A stretch of 64,000 bases of DNA from positions 186,001 to 250,000 of the forward strand of contig JAEPMA010000001.1 of NCBI GenBank assembly GCA_017644185.1. Reading direction: 5' to 3'. The notes below the pieces were generated by a model, which was given only the letters and a program-made list of their open reading frames with translations, was not told where the DNA came from and made no database searches. A program made the position numbers and the translations under genes. Below, piece by piece: positions 8,963 to 17,782 of this stretch. The stretch comes from Rhodospirillales bacterium (GTDB lineage: Bacteria; Pseudomonadota; Alphaproteobacteria; Rhodospirillales; Casp-alpha2). How positions within the stretch are numbered: the first letter of the stretch is position 1; each line of letters starts with the position of its first letter.

Positions 8963-10369
8963 TTACGGGATCAGGCCGAGCCACGACCACCAAAGGTAAT
9001 TGATCGGGACGAGGGCAACGAGCGAGATCGCGGCCAATGCGATTGTCATCTTGGCGCCGTCCCTGAGGCTGACACCGCCCAAATGCATGGCGACGATCAG
9101 GGGCGGCACTTGGTAAGGCAGGACCACTGTTGAATAAGATATCACCTGGCTCATCAGGATGGTGGCGATAGGAAACCCGGTCAGGGCCGAAATCTCGGTA
9201 GCAAGTGGGCCGACGACGGCGGGGGCGCTGGGCGCGGTCGTACCCATATTGACAAGGGTTCCCAATCCGACGATCGAAAAGAATGACGTGAAGGGGGCAT
9301 CCTCTGAAAGCGGGATGTGCGCCAAGAGCCAACCGCCAAGCCAGTCACCCGCTCCGGTTTCGACCAGCACGGCGCCCATACTCAGGACGCCCGCGACATA
9401 GATCGCAGACGGAAAGTTGACCTTAGTCTTCAGATCGTCTCCATCGACAAGTCCGACGCCAGGAAACAGGCAGACGACCGCTGCACCCATCGCGACCCAG
9501 GCGGGTGAAATGTGGTGAATGAAGTCGGTGACCCAAAAGCCCAGGGTGACGGCGAGGATAAGCGCCAGGCGTCGTCCATCTGGGGTTAACGGTTTGGTTT
9601 CATGTTGAACGATCTCAACGTCGCCGCGCTTCTCGGCCGGGAACAGCGTCAGTACCAGAACGATGATCAACACCATCTTCAGAAAACCGTTCACCGGCAT
9701 GTGGGTGAGGGCGTATTCCCCGTAATTGAAGGTGATATCGAAAAGGTTCTCGGCGACACCGATGAGAACCATATTGGGCACGTTGGACGGAAGAATGGAA
9801 CTCGACGGCATCCAACTCGCACAGGCGAGCGTGAGCACCAGCCCCGTCCTCGCCTTGGAGCCTCTCTGGTAGCCTAGGTTATCGGCGAGGGCGAGGATGA
9901 TTGGGATCAGAAGAATGATCCGCCCCATGGTCGACGGCATCAAAAACGCCATGGCGCCGCTCACCAGAGCCACTCCACAGACGACACGCAGATAACTGCC
10001 GGCAAACTTCGCCGTGATCGTGGTCGCCAACCTCGCACCCAGGCCTGATTTCTGGACAGCGACGCCGATGATCAGACCGCCGAACACCATCCAGAAAGCT
10101 GTCGAATGAAAGCCGGAAAATACCACGCCGGCTTCGCCGACACCGATCACCATGGCGATCGTGAAGAAAGCCAAGGCCGTTAAATATTCTGGGATGGCGA
10201 CTGTCGCATAAAACCCGACCGCCAACAGGCAAATCGCGGCGCCCGTCATCGCCAGATGCGTAACCCCACCGGGTGGCGGCGTGACGAAAATCGCGGCCGC
10301 GGCCAGCGTCGTCAGCAACGCAACGAACCGTGACGGGTGACGGGCAAAGCCCTGGATAATTGCAGACAT
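8963..10369 (-). CDS. DASS/SLC13-family anion (dicarboxylate or sulfate) transporter
   Basis: A 468-residue protein with about twelve membrane helices. It shows the two-fold arrangement of the divalent anion:sodium symporters, with an SNVPNMVLIG segment where the family has its SNT motif, and a C-terminal TTAPSAPAVVGPLATE region corresponding to the second substrate/sodium hairpin. It would import a dianion with sodium across the inner membrane; the substrate cannot be read from sequence. I chose the ATG at 10369 because GAGGAGC lies just upstream; an ATG further upstream adds 11 residues without a ribosome site. It converges on the cta operon. Confidence 0.82.
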   Translation of the reverse strand: MSAIIQGFARHPSRFVALLTTLAAAAIFVTPPPGGVTHLAMTGAAICLLAVGFYATVAIPEYLTALAFFTIAMVIGVGEAGVVFSGFHSTAFWMVFGGLIIGVAVQKSGLGARLATTITAKFAGSYLRVVCGVALVSGAMAFLMPSTMGRIILLIPIILALADNLGYQRGSKARTGLVLTLACASWMPSSSILPSNVPNMVLIGVAENLFDITFNYGEYALTHMPVNGFLKMVLIIVLVLTLFPAEKRGDVEIVQHETKPLTPDGRRLALILAVTLGFWVTDFIHHISPAWVAMGAAVVCLFPGVGLVDGDDLKTKVNFPSAIYVAGVLSMGAVLVETGAGDWLGGWLLAHIPLSEDAPFTSFFSIVGLGTLVNMGTTAPSAPAVVGPLATEISALTGFPIATILMSQVISYSTVVLPYQVPPLIVAMHLGGVSLRDGAKMTIALAAISLVALVPINYLWWSWLGLIP

Positions 10370-10461
10370 GCTCCTCGTTATAACCGGGGTAGGGCGCGCC
10401 ACAATACTTAAATCGTCACGAAAAGTGATCTATGATGACTGGAATCCAAGGGGAGGACAGC

Positions 10462-12258
10462 ATGGCCGAAGACGGCAACGACACCGACGCACTCTTCGAT
10501 GCGGAGAAAAACGCCCAGATTTATGCCGATTTCGCTGAGCGTTCGCAGCGCATCGTCAATGCTTTCCTCGAACGCCAGAAAGAAGGGAGCAATTATGCCG
10601 TCGCCGATCCGGTCGAGATCGGCAAGATGTTTATGGATGCGTCCCTCAAGATGATGGCCAATCCGCAGAAATTCGCCGAGCAACAGGCCAAGCTGATGCA
10701 GGGCTATGCCGACCTGTGGCAGGCCACCGCAAAGCGCATGCAGGGCGACGACGACGTTCAACCGGTGATCCGGCCGGCCAAGGACGACCGACGCTTCAAG
10801 GATGACGCCTGGAGTGAGGAAGCGGTCTTCGACTTCATCAAACAATCGTATCTCCTGACGTCCGACTGGCTACAGGCGCAAGTCAGCGACGTCGACGATA
10901 TGGATGCGAAAACCAAGGAAAAGCTCAAGTTCTATACCCGTCAGTACGTTGACGCGTTGTCGCCGACAAACTTTGTCGCCACCAACCCGAAGGTCTTGAA
11001 GATGGCGTCGGAAACCAAGGGTGAGAACCTGATCAAGGGGATGGACCAGCTTCTGAAGGATCTGGAAAGGGGGCAGGGCGAGCTCAGGATTTCCATGACC
11101 GACACGGACGCCTTCGAGCTCGGCAAGAACGTCGCGGTGACTCCCGGGAAAGTCGTCTACCAGAACGATCTGATTCAGTTGTTACAGTACGAGCCGACGA
11201 CCGAAAAAGTCGCCAAGCGGCCGTTGCTGATCGTGCCGCCTTGGATCAACAAGTTCTACATTCTCGATCTCCAACCCAAGAACTCGTTTATCAAATGGGC
11301 GACGGATCAGGGCCACACGGTCTTCGTCATTTCCTGGATCAATCCGGACGAGCGGTATGCGGATAAACGGTTCGAGGACTACATGCTCGAAGGGCCCTTG
11401 GCCGCGATGGATGCGATCAAGGATGCGACGGGAGAGAAAGACGTCAACATCATCGGCTACTGTATTGGCGGGACATTGACGGCAGCAACGCTCGCCTACA
11501 TGTCGGCCAAGGGGGACGACCGGGTCAAATCGGCGACGTTCTTCACGACGATGGTGGATTTCTCGGAGCCCGGCGAGCTTGGTGTGTTCATCGATGAGGC
11601 GCAGTTGCAGCGCCTTGACGAACATATGGAGAAGACGGGTTATCTGGACGGTCAGTACATGAGCCAGGTCTTCAACATGATGCGCGACAACGACCTGATC
11701 TGGTCGTTCGTCATCAACAACTATCTGCTGGGCCGTGAGCCGATGGCGTTCGATCTTCTGTACTGGAATTCGGATAACACGCGGATGCCGAAGATGATGC
11801 ATTCGTTGTATCTGAGAAAAATGTATCTGGAGAATAAGCTGGTCGAACCCGGCGGCATCACGCTCGACGGTGTGCCGATCGACCTCTCGAAGATCAAGAC
11901 GCCGGTCTACTGGTTGTCGACCAAGGACGACCATATCGCGCCTTGGAAATCGACTTACGCGGCGACGCAGATCTACAAGGGGCCGAAACGCTTCGTGCTC
12001 TCGGCGAGCGGCCATATCGCGGGTGTCATCAATCCGCCTGCCGCCAATAAATACTGCTATTGGACCAACACCAAGAACCCGGCCGCTCCTGATGATTTCT
12101 TCGGAACCGCCAAGCAGCACGAAGGGTCGTGGTGGCCGGATTGGCAGAAGTGGATCAATAAATACGCGGACGGCGACGTCCAGGCGCGCACGCCCGGGGA
12201 CGGTAAGTTGAAGGTTATTGAGGACGCGCCGGGCTCATATGTGAAGGTGCGTATCTGA
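10462..12258 (+). CDS. phaC: Class I poly(3-hydroxyalkanoate) synthase
   Basis: A 598-residue protein. The N-terminal PhaC domain (about residues 1-245) is followed by the alpha/beta-hydrolase catalytic domain. The nucleophile is C334 in the lipase-like box GYCIGG, with D490 (STKDDH) and H518 (ASGHIAG) completing the triad. It polymerises (R)-3-hydroxyacyl-CoA into storage granules. Start at 10462 is supported by GGGGAGG; the upstream in-frame ATG at 10432 lacks one. No phaA, phaB, phaR or phasin gene is adjacent, so this is a stand-alone synthase locus. Confidence 0.96.
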   Translation: MAEDGNDTDALFDAEKNAQIYADFAERSQRIVNAFLERQKEGSNYAVADPVEIGKMFMDASLKMMANPQKFAEQQAKLMQGYADLWQATAKRMQGDDDVQPVIRPAKDDRRFKDDAWSEEAVFDFIKQSYLLTSDWLQAQVSDVDDMDAKTKEKLKFYTRQYVDALSPTNFVATNPKVLKMASETKGENLIKGMDQLLKDLERGQGELRISMTDTDAFELGKNVAVTPGKVVYQNDLIQLLQYEPTTEKVAKRPLLIVPPWINKFYILDLQPKNSFIKWATDQGHTVFVISWINPDERYADKRFEDYMLEGPLAAMDAIKDATGEKDVNIIGYCIGGTLTAATLAYMSAKGDDRVKSATFFTTMVDFSEPGELGVFIDEAQLQRLDEHMEKTGYLDGQYMSQVFNMMRDNDLIWSFVINNYLLGREPMAFDLLYWNSDNTRMPKMMHSLYLRKMYLENKLVEPGGITLDGVPIDLSKIKTPVYWLSTKDDHIAPWKSTYAATQIYKGPKRFVLSASGHIAGVINPPAANKYCYWTNTKNPAAPDDFFGTAKQHEGSWWPDWQKWINKYADGDVQARTPGDGKLKVIEDAPGSYVKVRI

Positions 12259-12310
12259 TTTGCCCGCGACCCGCTTTCCGGGCATAGTTTCGCCCATGGC
12301 GGAGGGCAAT

Positions 12311-14074
12311 GTGAGCAGTCTCGATCTGGCGGGTGGCGCGCAGTTGGGCGTTGCCCCGGAAAACGTGCACAGCCACCTGGAACTCCTCGCCGATATGGGT
12401 CGCGACTTCGCGACCAGCCTGGATCTCGAGGCGACGCTTACCCGCGCCGTAGAGCGTATCACCGACTATGTCGACGCAGAGGCGGGCGCACTTTTCATGC
12501 TGTCCGACTGCGGCGAGTTATTGAAATGCGACGCCTGTATTGGTCCGGTCGAGATCACGGGGCTGGAGATCGCCGCCGACCAGGGAATTGTCGGGTTCTG
12601 CGTCAAGAACGACGCTGGGCGCATCGTCCGTGATGTGAGTAAGGATCCGGACTTCAACGCCGCCGTTGACGACGAAACAGGCTTCAAGACGAAGTCGATC
12701 CTGTGTGCGCCGATGAGCGTGAAGGGTGAGCGTATCGGGGCCATCGAACTCATCAACAAGCGCGGCGGTGATGGCTTGTTCGATGACGACGACCTGCATC
12801 TTTTACAGGCCCTTGCGGTGTCGGCGGGGCTTGCGGTCCTCAACGCGCGCATGGCCGCGGAACTGGTCGAGCAGGAGAGGGTTAAGCGCGAGCTTGAACT
12901 GGCGGCGGAAATCCAGCGCTCGCTTCTGCCTGAAGAGAAAGAGAGCGATTTCCCGGTCAAGGGTGTGAACCTGCCGGCACGCGTGGTGTCGGGCGACTTT
13001 TACGACTTCTATCCCCTCGATGACGGCCGGGTCGCGTTCACGCTCGGCGATGTCTCGGGCAAGGGCATGAACGCGGCGTTGATGATGGCGAAAACGGCCA
13101 GCCTTCTGCGTTGTCTCGGTAAAGCGATCAAGGAGCCGGGCCGGCTCCTGACCCTGGTCAATGAGGAAGTCGCGGAAACCGCAACGCGCGGAATGTTCGT
13201 GACGCTGGTGCATGGTGTTTACGATCCGGAAAGCGGTTACGTACGGCTCGCGAACGCCGGGCATGAACCGCCACTGGTCCTCTCGCGTGATGGCGAATTC
13301 ACGGCGATCGAGGCGGAGGCGCCGCCGCTCGGTATTTCACCCGCACTTTTGGATGAGGACGGCTTTCCCGAAACCGAATTCAATCTCAACGGCGGCAGGT
13401 TGTTCGTGTTTACCGATGGTGTCACGGAAGGTTATGTCGACGACGGTGTGGAGCTTGGGATCGAGGGTCTCAAAGACATGATGACGGCATCCAGTCGTGG
13501 GAATGTGCAGGCCCTGCTGAACGAGGTGCGCGAGAAAATCGGCGGTGAAGGTCGGATTTTGCGTGACGACGTCACACTGATCGCCATTGACGACGGTGCC
13601 CAAAGTCATACTGCTGCTACAGGGGCTGGTGCCGCCGAACCGGGGGCGACGGATGCGCCCGGTGAGAAGGTCTTCCAGTTAAGGGTCACCGCCAAGGCGA
13701 ACCGCTTGCGCCTTATCAGAAACGCGGTCCGGGAAACGGCGGCATTCTGCGGATTTTCCGAGACCGACACGGGCGATATCGTGCTCGCCGTCGACGAGGC
13801 ATGCCAGAACGTTATCCGTCATGCGTACGGTCACGAGGGGGAGGGGGATATCTCGATCGAATTCCGTCACCGCCCCGACGCGATGATCCTGCTGATCCGC
13901 GACTTTGCCGATCCTGTGGATATTTCGAAGATCAAGCCGCGCGACCTGGACGATTTGCGTCCGGGCGGGCTTGGGACCCACCTTATCGGCGAGGTGATGG
14001 ACGAAGTAGATTTCTTGCCGCCGCCGATAGATGGCGGCAATCTATTGAGGTTAGTTAAGAAAATCGGGGATTAG
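12311..14074 (+). CDS. GAF-PP2C (SpoIIE/RsbU-type) phosphatase fused to a C-terminal anti-sigma-type serine kinase domain
   Basis: About 587 residues. A GAF domain covers roughly residues 20-180. After a coiled linker (VKRELELAAEIQRSLLP) comes a PP2C/SpoIIE phosphatase domain with the metal-binding aspartates in VSGDFYDF and FTLGDVSGKG and the later FTDGVTEG and DDVTLIAID. The last 140 residues form a HATPase_c domain with the N-box DEACQNVIRHAYG and a GGLGTHLI G-box, as in RsbW/SpoIIAB kinases. Phosphatase and kinase of a partner-switching system are thus on one chain, and the likely substrate is the STAS protein 8 bp downstream. Start is unsettled: GTG at 12311 has GGAGGG in front; ATG at 12296 and TTG at 12260 are in frame without one. 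Confidence 0.88.
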   Translation: MSSLDLAGGAQLGVAPENVHSHLELLADMGRDFATSLDLEATLTRAVERITDYVDAEAGALFMLSDCGELLKCDACIGPVEITGLEIAADQGIVGFCVKNDAGRIVRDVSKDPDFNAAVDDETGFKTKSILCAPMSVKGERIGAIELINKRGGDGLFDDDDLHLLQALAVSAGLAVLNARMAAELVEQERVKRELELAAEIQRSLLPEEKESDFPVKGVNLPARVVSGDFYDFYPLDDGRVAFTLGDVSGKGMNAALMMAKTASLLRCLGKAIKEPGRLLTLVNEEVAETATRGMFVTLVHGVYDPESGYVRLANAGHEPPLVLSRDGEFTAIEAEAPPLGISPALLDEDGFPETEFNLNGGRLFVFTDGVTEGYVDDGVELGIEGLKDMMTASSRGNVQALLNEVREKIGGEGRILRDDVTLIAIDDGAQSHTAATGAGAAEPGATDAPGEKVFQLRVTAKANRLRLIRNAVRETAAFCGFSETDTGDIVLAVDEACQNVIRHAYGHEGEGDISIEFRHRPDAMILLIRDFADPVDISKIKPRDLDDLRPGGLGTHLIGEVMDEVDFLPPPIDGGNLLRLVKKIGD

Positions 14075-14081
14075 AGAAAAA

Positions 14082-14414
14082 ATGGAGCACCAGTTATCGG
14101 AATCGGGCGGCGCGATCGTTATCGCGTTTTCCGGTGATATCGACCTTCAGACATCGCCGGATGCGCGAAAGGCGCTGCTTGGGCTCGTAGGTAAGGGACA
14201 GCCGATCCTCGTCGATCTCTCGGGTGTCGGATATATCGACTCATCCGGGGTCGCATCGCTCGTGGAGTGTCTGCAGAGCGTCAAGAAATCGGGCCAGAAG
14301 CTGGCGCTGGTGTCGGTCAGCGAGGGGGCGCTCCGCGTCCTGCAACTGGCCAGGCTCGATAAGGTTTTCACGATCTGCACCACCATCGACGAAGGGGTGG
14401 AGAAGGTCGGTTAG
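14082..14414 (+). CDS. STAS-domain protein (anti-sigma-factor antagonist or MlaB-like)
   Basis: A 110-residue single STAS domain. The phosphoacceptor loop is present as YIDSSGVASL with candidate serines at 54 and 55, preceded by the conserved beta-strand PILVDLSGVG. STAS proteins of this type are phosphorylated by HATPase anti-sigma kinases and dephosphorylated by PP2C enzymes, exactly the pair encoded just upstream. The next genes encode MlaE, MlaF and MlaD, and in E. coli the STAS protein MlaB binds MlaF and is needed for transporter activity. This protein may therefore be an antagonist, the MlaB subunit, or both; sequence cannot decide. Confidence 0.88.
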   Translation: MEHQLSESGGAIVIAFSGDIDLQTSPDARKALLGLVGKGQPILVDLSGVGYIDSSGVASLVECLQSVKKSGQKLALVSVSEGALRVLQLARLDKVFTICTTIDEGVEKVG

Positions 14415-14451
14415 GGCGTAGAGCCGCACACGGGTTAAACGGGGGCAAGGC

Positions 14452-15261
14452 GTGGCGGATCACAAGGTTTCCGCAGTAGAAAAGATCGAAGGCGTCGGTA
14501 AGACGGCGGTCGGTTTTGTCGAGGCTGTCGGCAATGGCGGGATTCTCGTCGCCGAGAGCGTTTACTGGCTGATGTTCGGCGTGCGCGAACGCCAGCCGGT
14601 ACGCATCGGCGCGGTCGTGCAGCAGATGATGGAGATTGGAATCAACGCGATCCCGATCATCCTCATGCTGACAGGTACCATCGGCGTGATGCTGGCGATC
14701 CAGGGCATCCACACGCTACGTATCTTCGGTGCCGAGAGCCGTGTCACGATCGGTATCGCCTTTTCCGTGGTGCGCGAGTTTGCACCGCTGATTACGGGGA
14801 TTCTGGTGGCCGGCCGGTCCGGTTCGGCTTTGGCGGCGCGCATCGGCACCATGAAGATCAATCAGGAAATCGACGCCCTGAAAGTCATGGGGATCAATCC
14901 GACACGCTTCCTTGTTGTGCCGGCGTTGGTCGCGATGTTGATCATGGTCCCGGCGTTGACGCTGCTTGGGAACTTCATGGGGCTGTTCGCGGCGGGTTTG
15001 TACGTCAACGCGGACCTCGGTATTTCTCTCGCCGCCTACGCCCACGACACCATCGATATCCTCTCGCTCGACGATCTTGGTCATGGGCTGGGCAAAAGCT
15101 GTATTTTCGCAGTTCTTATCGCGGTCATCGGCGTCGTTAACGGCGCCGGTGTGCAGGGTGGCGCGGAGGGCGTTGGTAAGGCGACGACGCGCTCTGTCGT
15201 TCAGGCGATCTCGGCCATCATCGTGACCGATATGCTGTTCGCGTTTGTGGCGACGCGGTGA
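14452..15261 (+). CDS. mlaE: MlaE family ABC transporter permease (phospholipid transport)
   Basis: A 269-residue member of the MlaE/DUF140 permease family. There are five to six hydrophobic segments, with the conserved cytoplasmic region REFAPLITGILVAGRSGSA (coupling-helix region facing the ATPase) and NQEIDALKVMGINPTRFLV. The protein forms the inner-membrane core of a lipid transporter with MlaF and the MCE protein MlaD. It starts with GTG and follows the STAS gene by 37 bp. The N-terminal 25 residues are soluble and probably form the interfacial helix. Confidence 0.92.
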   Translation: MADHKVSAVEKIEGVGKTAVGFVEAVGNGGILVAESVYWLMFGVRERQPVRIGAVVQQMMEIGINAIPIILMLTGTIGVMLAIQGIHTLRIFGAESRVTIGIAFSVVREFAPLITGILVAGRSGSALAARIGTMKINQEIDALKVMGINPTRFLVVPALVAMLIMVPALTLLGNFMGLFAAGLYVNADLGISLAAYAHDTIDILSLDDLGHGLGKSCIFAVLIAVIGVVNGAGVQGGAEGVGKATTRSVVQAISAIIVTDMLFAFVATR

Positions 15262-15271
15262 GGGGCGGTTG

Positions 15272-16141
15272 ATGCGCAATCCGGAATCGATCATCGAGGA
15301 ACGCAAATCCCGCCACCGCCCTCAGACCGGCCCCAACGCCGTGATCGAGGTCGAGGATCTTGTGACGCACTATGGCGAGCGCATGATCCTCAAGGGGGTC
15401 AGCATGAACGTGCTGGAGAACGAGATCATGGTGATCATGGGGGGGTCCGGGTCGGGGAAGTCGACGTTGCTCCGCCATCTGATGGCGCTCGAAGAAAAGA
15501 CTTCCGGCACGATGCGCATTCTGGGCAACGATATCGACCAGATCGGCCGGCAGGAATTCCTGGATGTGCGTAAGAAACTCGGCGTGGCGTTCCAGTCGGG
15601 GGCGTTGTTCAGTTCCATGACGGTGGGTGAGAACATCATGCTGCCGCTTTACGAGCACACCGATCTGGATGCGCTGACCATGGAGATCATGGCGCGCATG
15701 AAGCTGGAGGTCGTCGAACTTTCCGGCTTCGAGAACCTGATGCCGTCGGAGCTGTCGGGCGGCATGATCAAGCGCGCCGCTTTTGCCCGCGCCATCGTCA
15801 TGGACCCGAAAGTTTTATTCTGCGACGAGCCGTCGGCCGGGCTCGACCCGGTGGTGGCGTCCGCCCTCGATGATTTGATTCTCGATATGCGCGATGCGAT
15901 GGGCATGAGCATCGTCGTCGTGACGCACGAACTGGACAGCGCTTTTAAGATCGCCGACCGCATCACGATTCTTGATCGTGGTGAGATTTTGATGGTCGGT
16001 ACGGTCGAAGAAGTGCTGGCATCAAAATCCGAGCGTGTACACGCGCTGCTCAACCGCATCCCCGAAGAAGACACCATGGACCCGGACGAATATCTGAACC
16101 GCTTGGTCGGCGAAGACAATCCGGGCACGGCCCATTTGTGA
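15272..16141 (+). CDS. mlaF: MlaF family ABC transporter ATP-binding protein
   Basis: A 289-residue ABC ATPase: Walker A GGSGSGKST, Q-loop GVAFQSGALFSSMTV (the QSGALF form is typical of MlaF), signature LSGGMIKR and Walker B VLFCDEPSAGLDP, followed by the switch histidine in VVTHELDS. About 25 residues precede the ATPase fold. It drives lipid movement through MlaE. The ATG at 15272 has GAGGGGCGG upstream, 10 bp after the mlaE stop; the open frame extends to a GTG inside mlaE, which is not needed. Confidence 0.94.
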   Translation: MRNPESIIEERKSRHRPQTGPNAVIEVEDLVTHYGERMILKGVSMNVLENEIMVIMGGSGSGKSTLLRHLMALEEKTSGTMRILGNDIDQIGRQEFLDVRKKLGVAFQSGALFSSMTVGENIMLPLYEHTDLDALTMEIMARMKLEVVELSGFENLMPSELSGGMIKRAAFARAIVMDPKVLFCDEPSAGLDPVVASALDDLILDMRDAMGMSIVVVTHELDSAFKIADRITILDRGEILMVGTVEEVLASKSERVHALLNRIPEEDTMDPDEYLNRLVGEDNPGTAHL

Positions 16142-16151
16142 GGACGTAAAC

Positions 16152-17156
16152 GTGAGAACCAGCAAGATCAATTATTTCATCGTCGGACTTTTCGTCATCT
16201 CCATGATCGTCGCTCTGGTGGTCGCGGTCGCGCTGCTCACGGGTCGGACAGGTGCTACTGACAGTTATCATGCCTACTATTCGAACGTGACTGGGGTGAA
16301 GTTCGGCACACAGGTGGTTTACGAGGGGTATCCCATCGGTCAGGTGGTCGAGGTCAATCCCGAAGAAAAAGACGGGCGCATGCGCTTTCGCGTCGACTTC
16401 GACGTGATTCAAGGCTGGCGGATTCCGGACAACAGCATCGTTGAAATCGCCGCCCCCGGGCTTCTGGCGGCGGTCACGCTTGCCGTCAACGCGGGTGACA
16501 GCTCGACCGCGCTCGATCCTGGCGCTGAAGTTACCGCGCAGGAACGCTCAGATATGTTCGCGGCCGTCGCCAACGTGGCGGGGGATTTCGGGGATCTCTC
16601 GAACAATTACCTGAAACCGCTTTTACGGAACGTCGACAACACGGTGCTGCAGATCGGCGAATTCCTTCAGGCGGGCGGCGAGGGCCGTATGATCGCAGCC
16701 GATGCGCGCGACACGATGGCGATGGCGCGGGGCGTGATGTCCGATCTGAAAGACCGTATCCCCTCGATCGCGCAGAAGCTGGAGAGCATTCTCGGCGACG
16801 TGAGTGTTACCAGCAAGCGGCTGAACGAGATTCTGACCCCGCAGAACCAGCAGAAAATCCTGGGTATGATCGACAACTTGAACGCCGCCACGCAGAAATT
16901 CGACACTGTTCTGATCACCATGAATTCGATCCTCAAGGACATCGACGATCTGGTGCTGGATTCCGAGGGCGACCTGGCGATCACGATGAAAGAGAGCCGC
17001 TACGTGGTGGAATCGATTTCGCGGAACATTGACGCGATGACGCAAAACATGGACGGCGCAGCACGTAATCTTTACGAATTCAGCCGCCAGATCAGGCAAA
17101 ATCCGGGGCTATTGCTGGGCGGGACCTCGCCTGAAGACAAGGGAGCGGTCAAATGA
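16152..17156 (+). CDS. mlaD: MlaD family MCE-domain substrate-binding protein
   Basis: A 334-residue protein with one N-terminal membrane helix (YFIVGLFVISMIVALVVAVAL), an MCE domain at about residues 40-115 (SNVTGVKFGTQVVYEGYPIG, ending APGLLAAVTL), and a long C-terminal helical region of about 200 residues. E. coli MlaD is only about 183 residues, so this longer form may build an extended helical tube as other MCE proteins do. It starts with GTG, 10 bp after mlaF. In the periplasm it would pass phospholipid between MlaE and a carrier. No mlaC or mlaA is in the window. Confidence 0.92.
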   Translation: MRTSKINYFIVGLFVISMIVALVVAVALLTGRTGATDSYHAYYSNVTGVKFGTQVVYEGYPIGQVVEVNPEEKDGRMRFRVDFDVIQGWRIPDNSIVEIAAPGLLAAVTLAVNAGDSSTALDPGAEVTAQERSDMFAAVANVAGDFGDLSNNYLKPLLRNVDNTVLQIGEFLQAGGEGRMIAADARDTMAMARGVMSDLKDRIPSIAQKLESILGDVSVTSKRLNEILTPQNQQKILGMIDNLNAATQKFDTVLITMNSILKDIDDLVLDSEGDLAITMKESRYVVESISRNIDAMTQNMDGAARNLYEFSRQIRQNPGLLLGGTSPEDKGAVK

Positions 17157-17782
17157 GCGCAGATAACATGAAACCGGTCCGGAAATTGATGCGTCGCGGT
17201 GTTGCGATGATTGCGCTCGCGCTGCTGGTCGCCGGGTGCGCGGCGCAGCCGCCTGTGCCGAGCGATAAGTTTTACCGCTTGCAGGCCGTGTTCGCGGCGG
17301 AACCGTCATCGTCACCCAAGTTCCCCGGTAATTTTGAGATCGAACGTTTCACCGCCGATGGCCTAACTGCCGGACGCCCCATCGTCTATATGGAAGCCAG
17401 CGATCCGAACCAGCTTCAGGAGTACCACTATCACTTCTGGACGCAGCCGCCGACGGTCATGCTGCGCGATGAATTGGTCACGTATCTGCGCCACGCTAAG
17501 ATTGCCGGCAGCGTCGTCATCCCGGAAATGCGGCTTGAACCGCAATATGTGATGACCGGGCGTATCCGCAAGCTGGAACAGGTCATCGGCCAGCCGAACC
17601 GGACGCGTATGGAGATCGAAATTGCGCTGCGCCAACCCTCGACTGGCAAGCTTCTGTTTTTGAAGTCATACGAGCATGAGGCGACGCAGAACTCACCTGG
17701 TGTCGCCGCCGCGGTCGATAGCCTCAACGAAGCGCTCAACATCATCTATTCGGATCTGCTGGCGGACTTGCGCGCCCTATGA
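17153..17782 (+). CDS. ABC-type transport auxiliary lipoprotein (PqiC-like)
   Basis: A 209-residue lipoprotein: the signal sequence ends in the lipobox LLVAGCAAQPP (lipidated Cys about residue 25). The mature part has the YRLQAVF start and the VMLRDELVTYLRHA segment typical of the auxiliary lipoproteins that accompany MCE transporters. The ATG overlaps the mlaD stop (ATGA), indicating translational coupling. Such lipoproteins sit in the outer membrane and interact with MCE proteins. The role here is inferred from family and operon position. Confidence 0.85.
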   Translation: MSADNMKPVRKLMRRGVAMIALALLVAGCAAQPPVPSDKFYRLQAVFAAEPSSSPKFPGNFEIERFTADGLTAGRPIVYMEASDPNQLQEYHYHFWTQPPTVMLRDELVTYLRHAKIAGSVVIPEMRLEPQYVMTGRIRKLEQVIGQPNRTRMEIEIALRQPSTGKLLFLKSYEHEATQNSPGVAAAVDSLNEALNIIYSDLLADLRAL

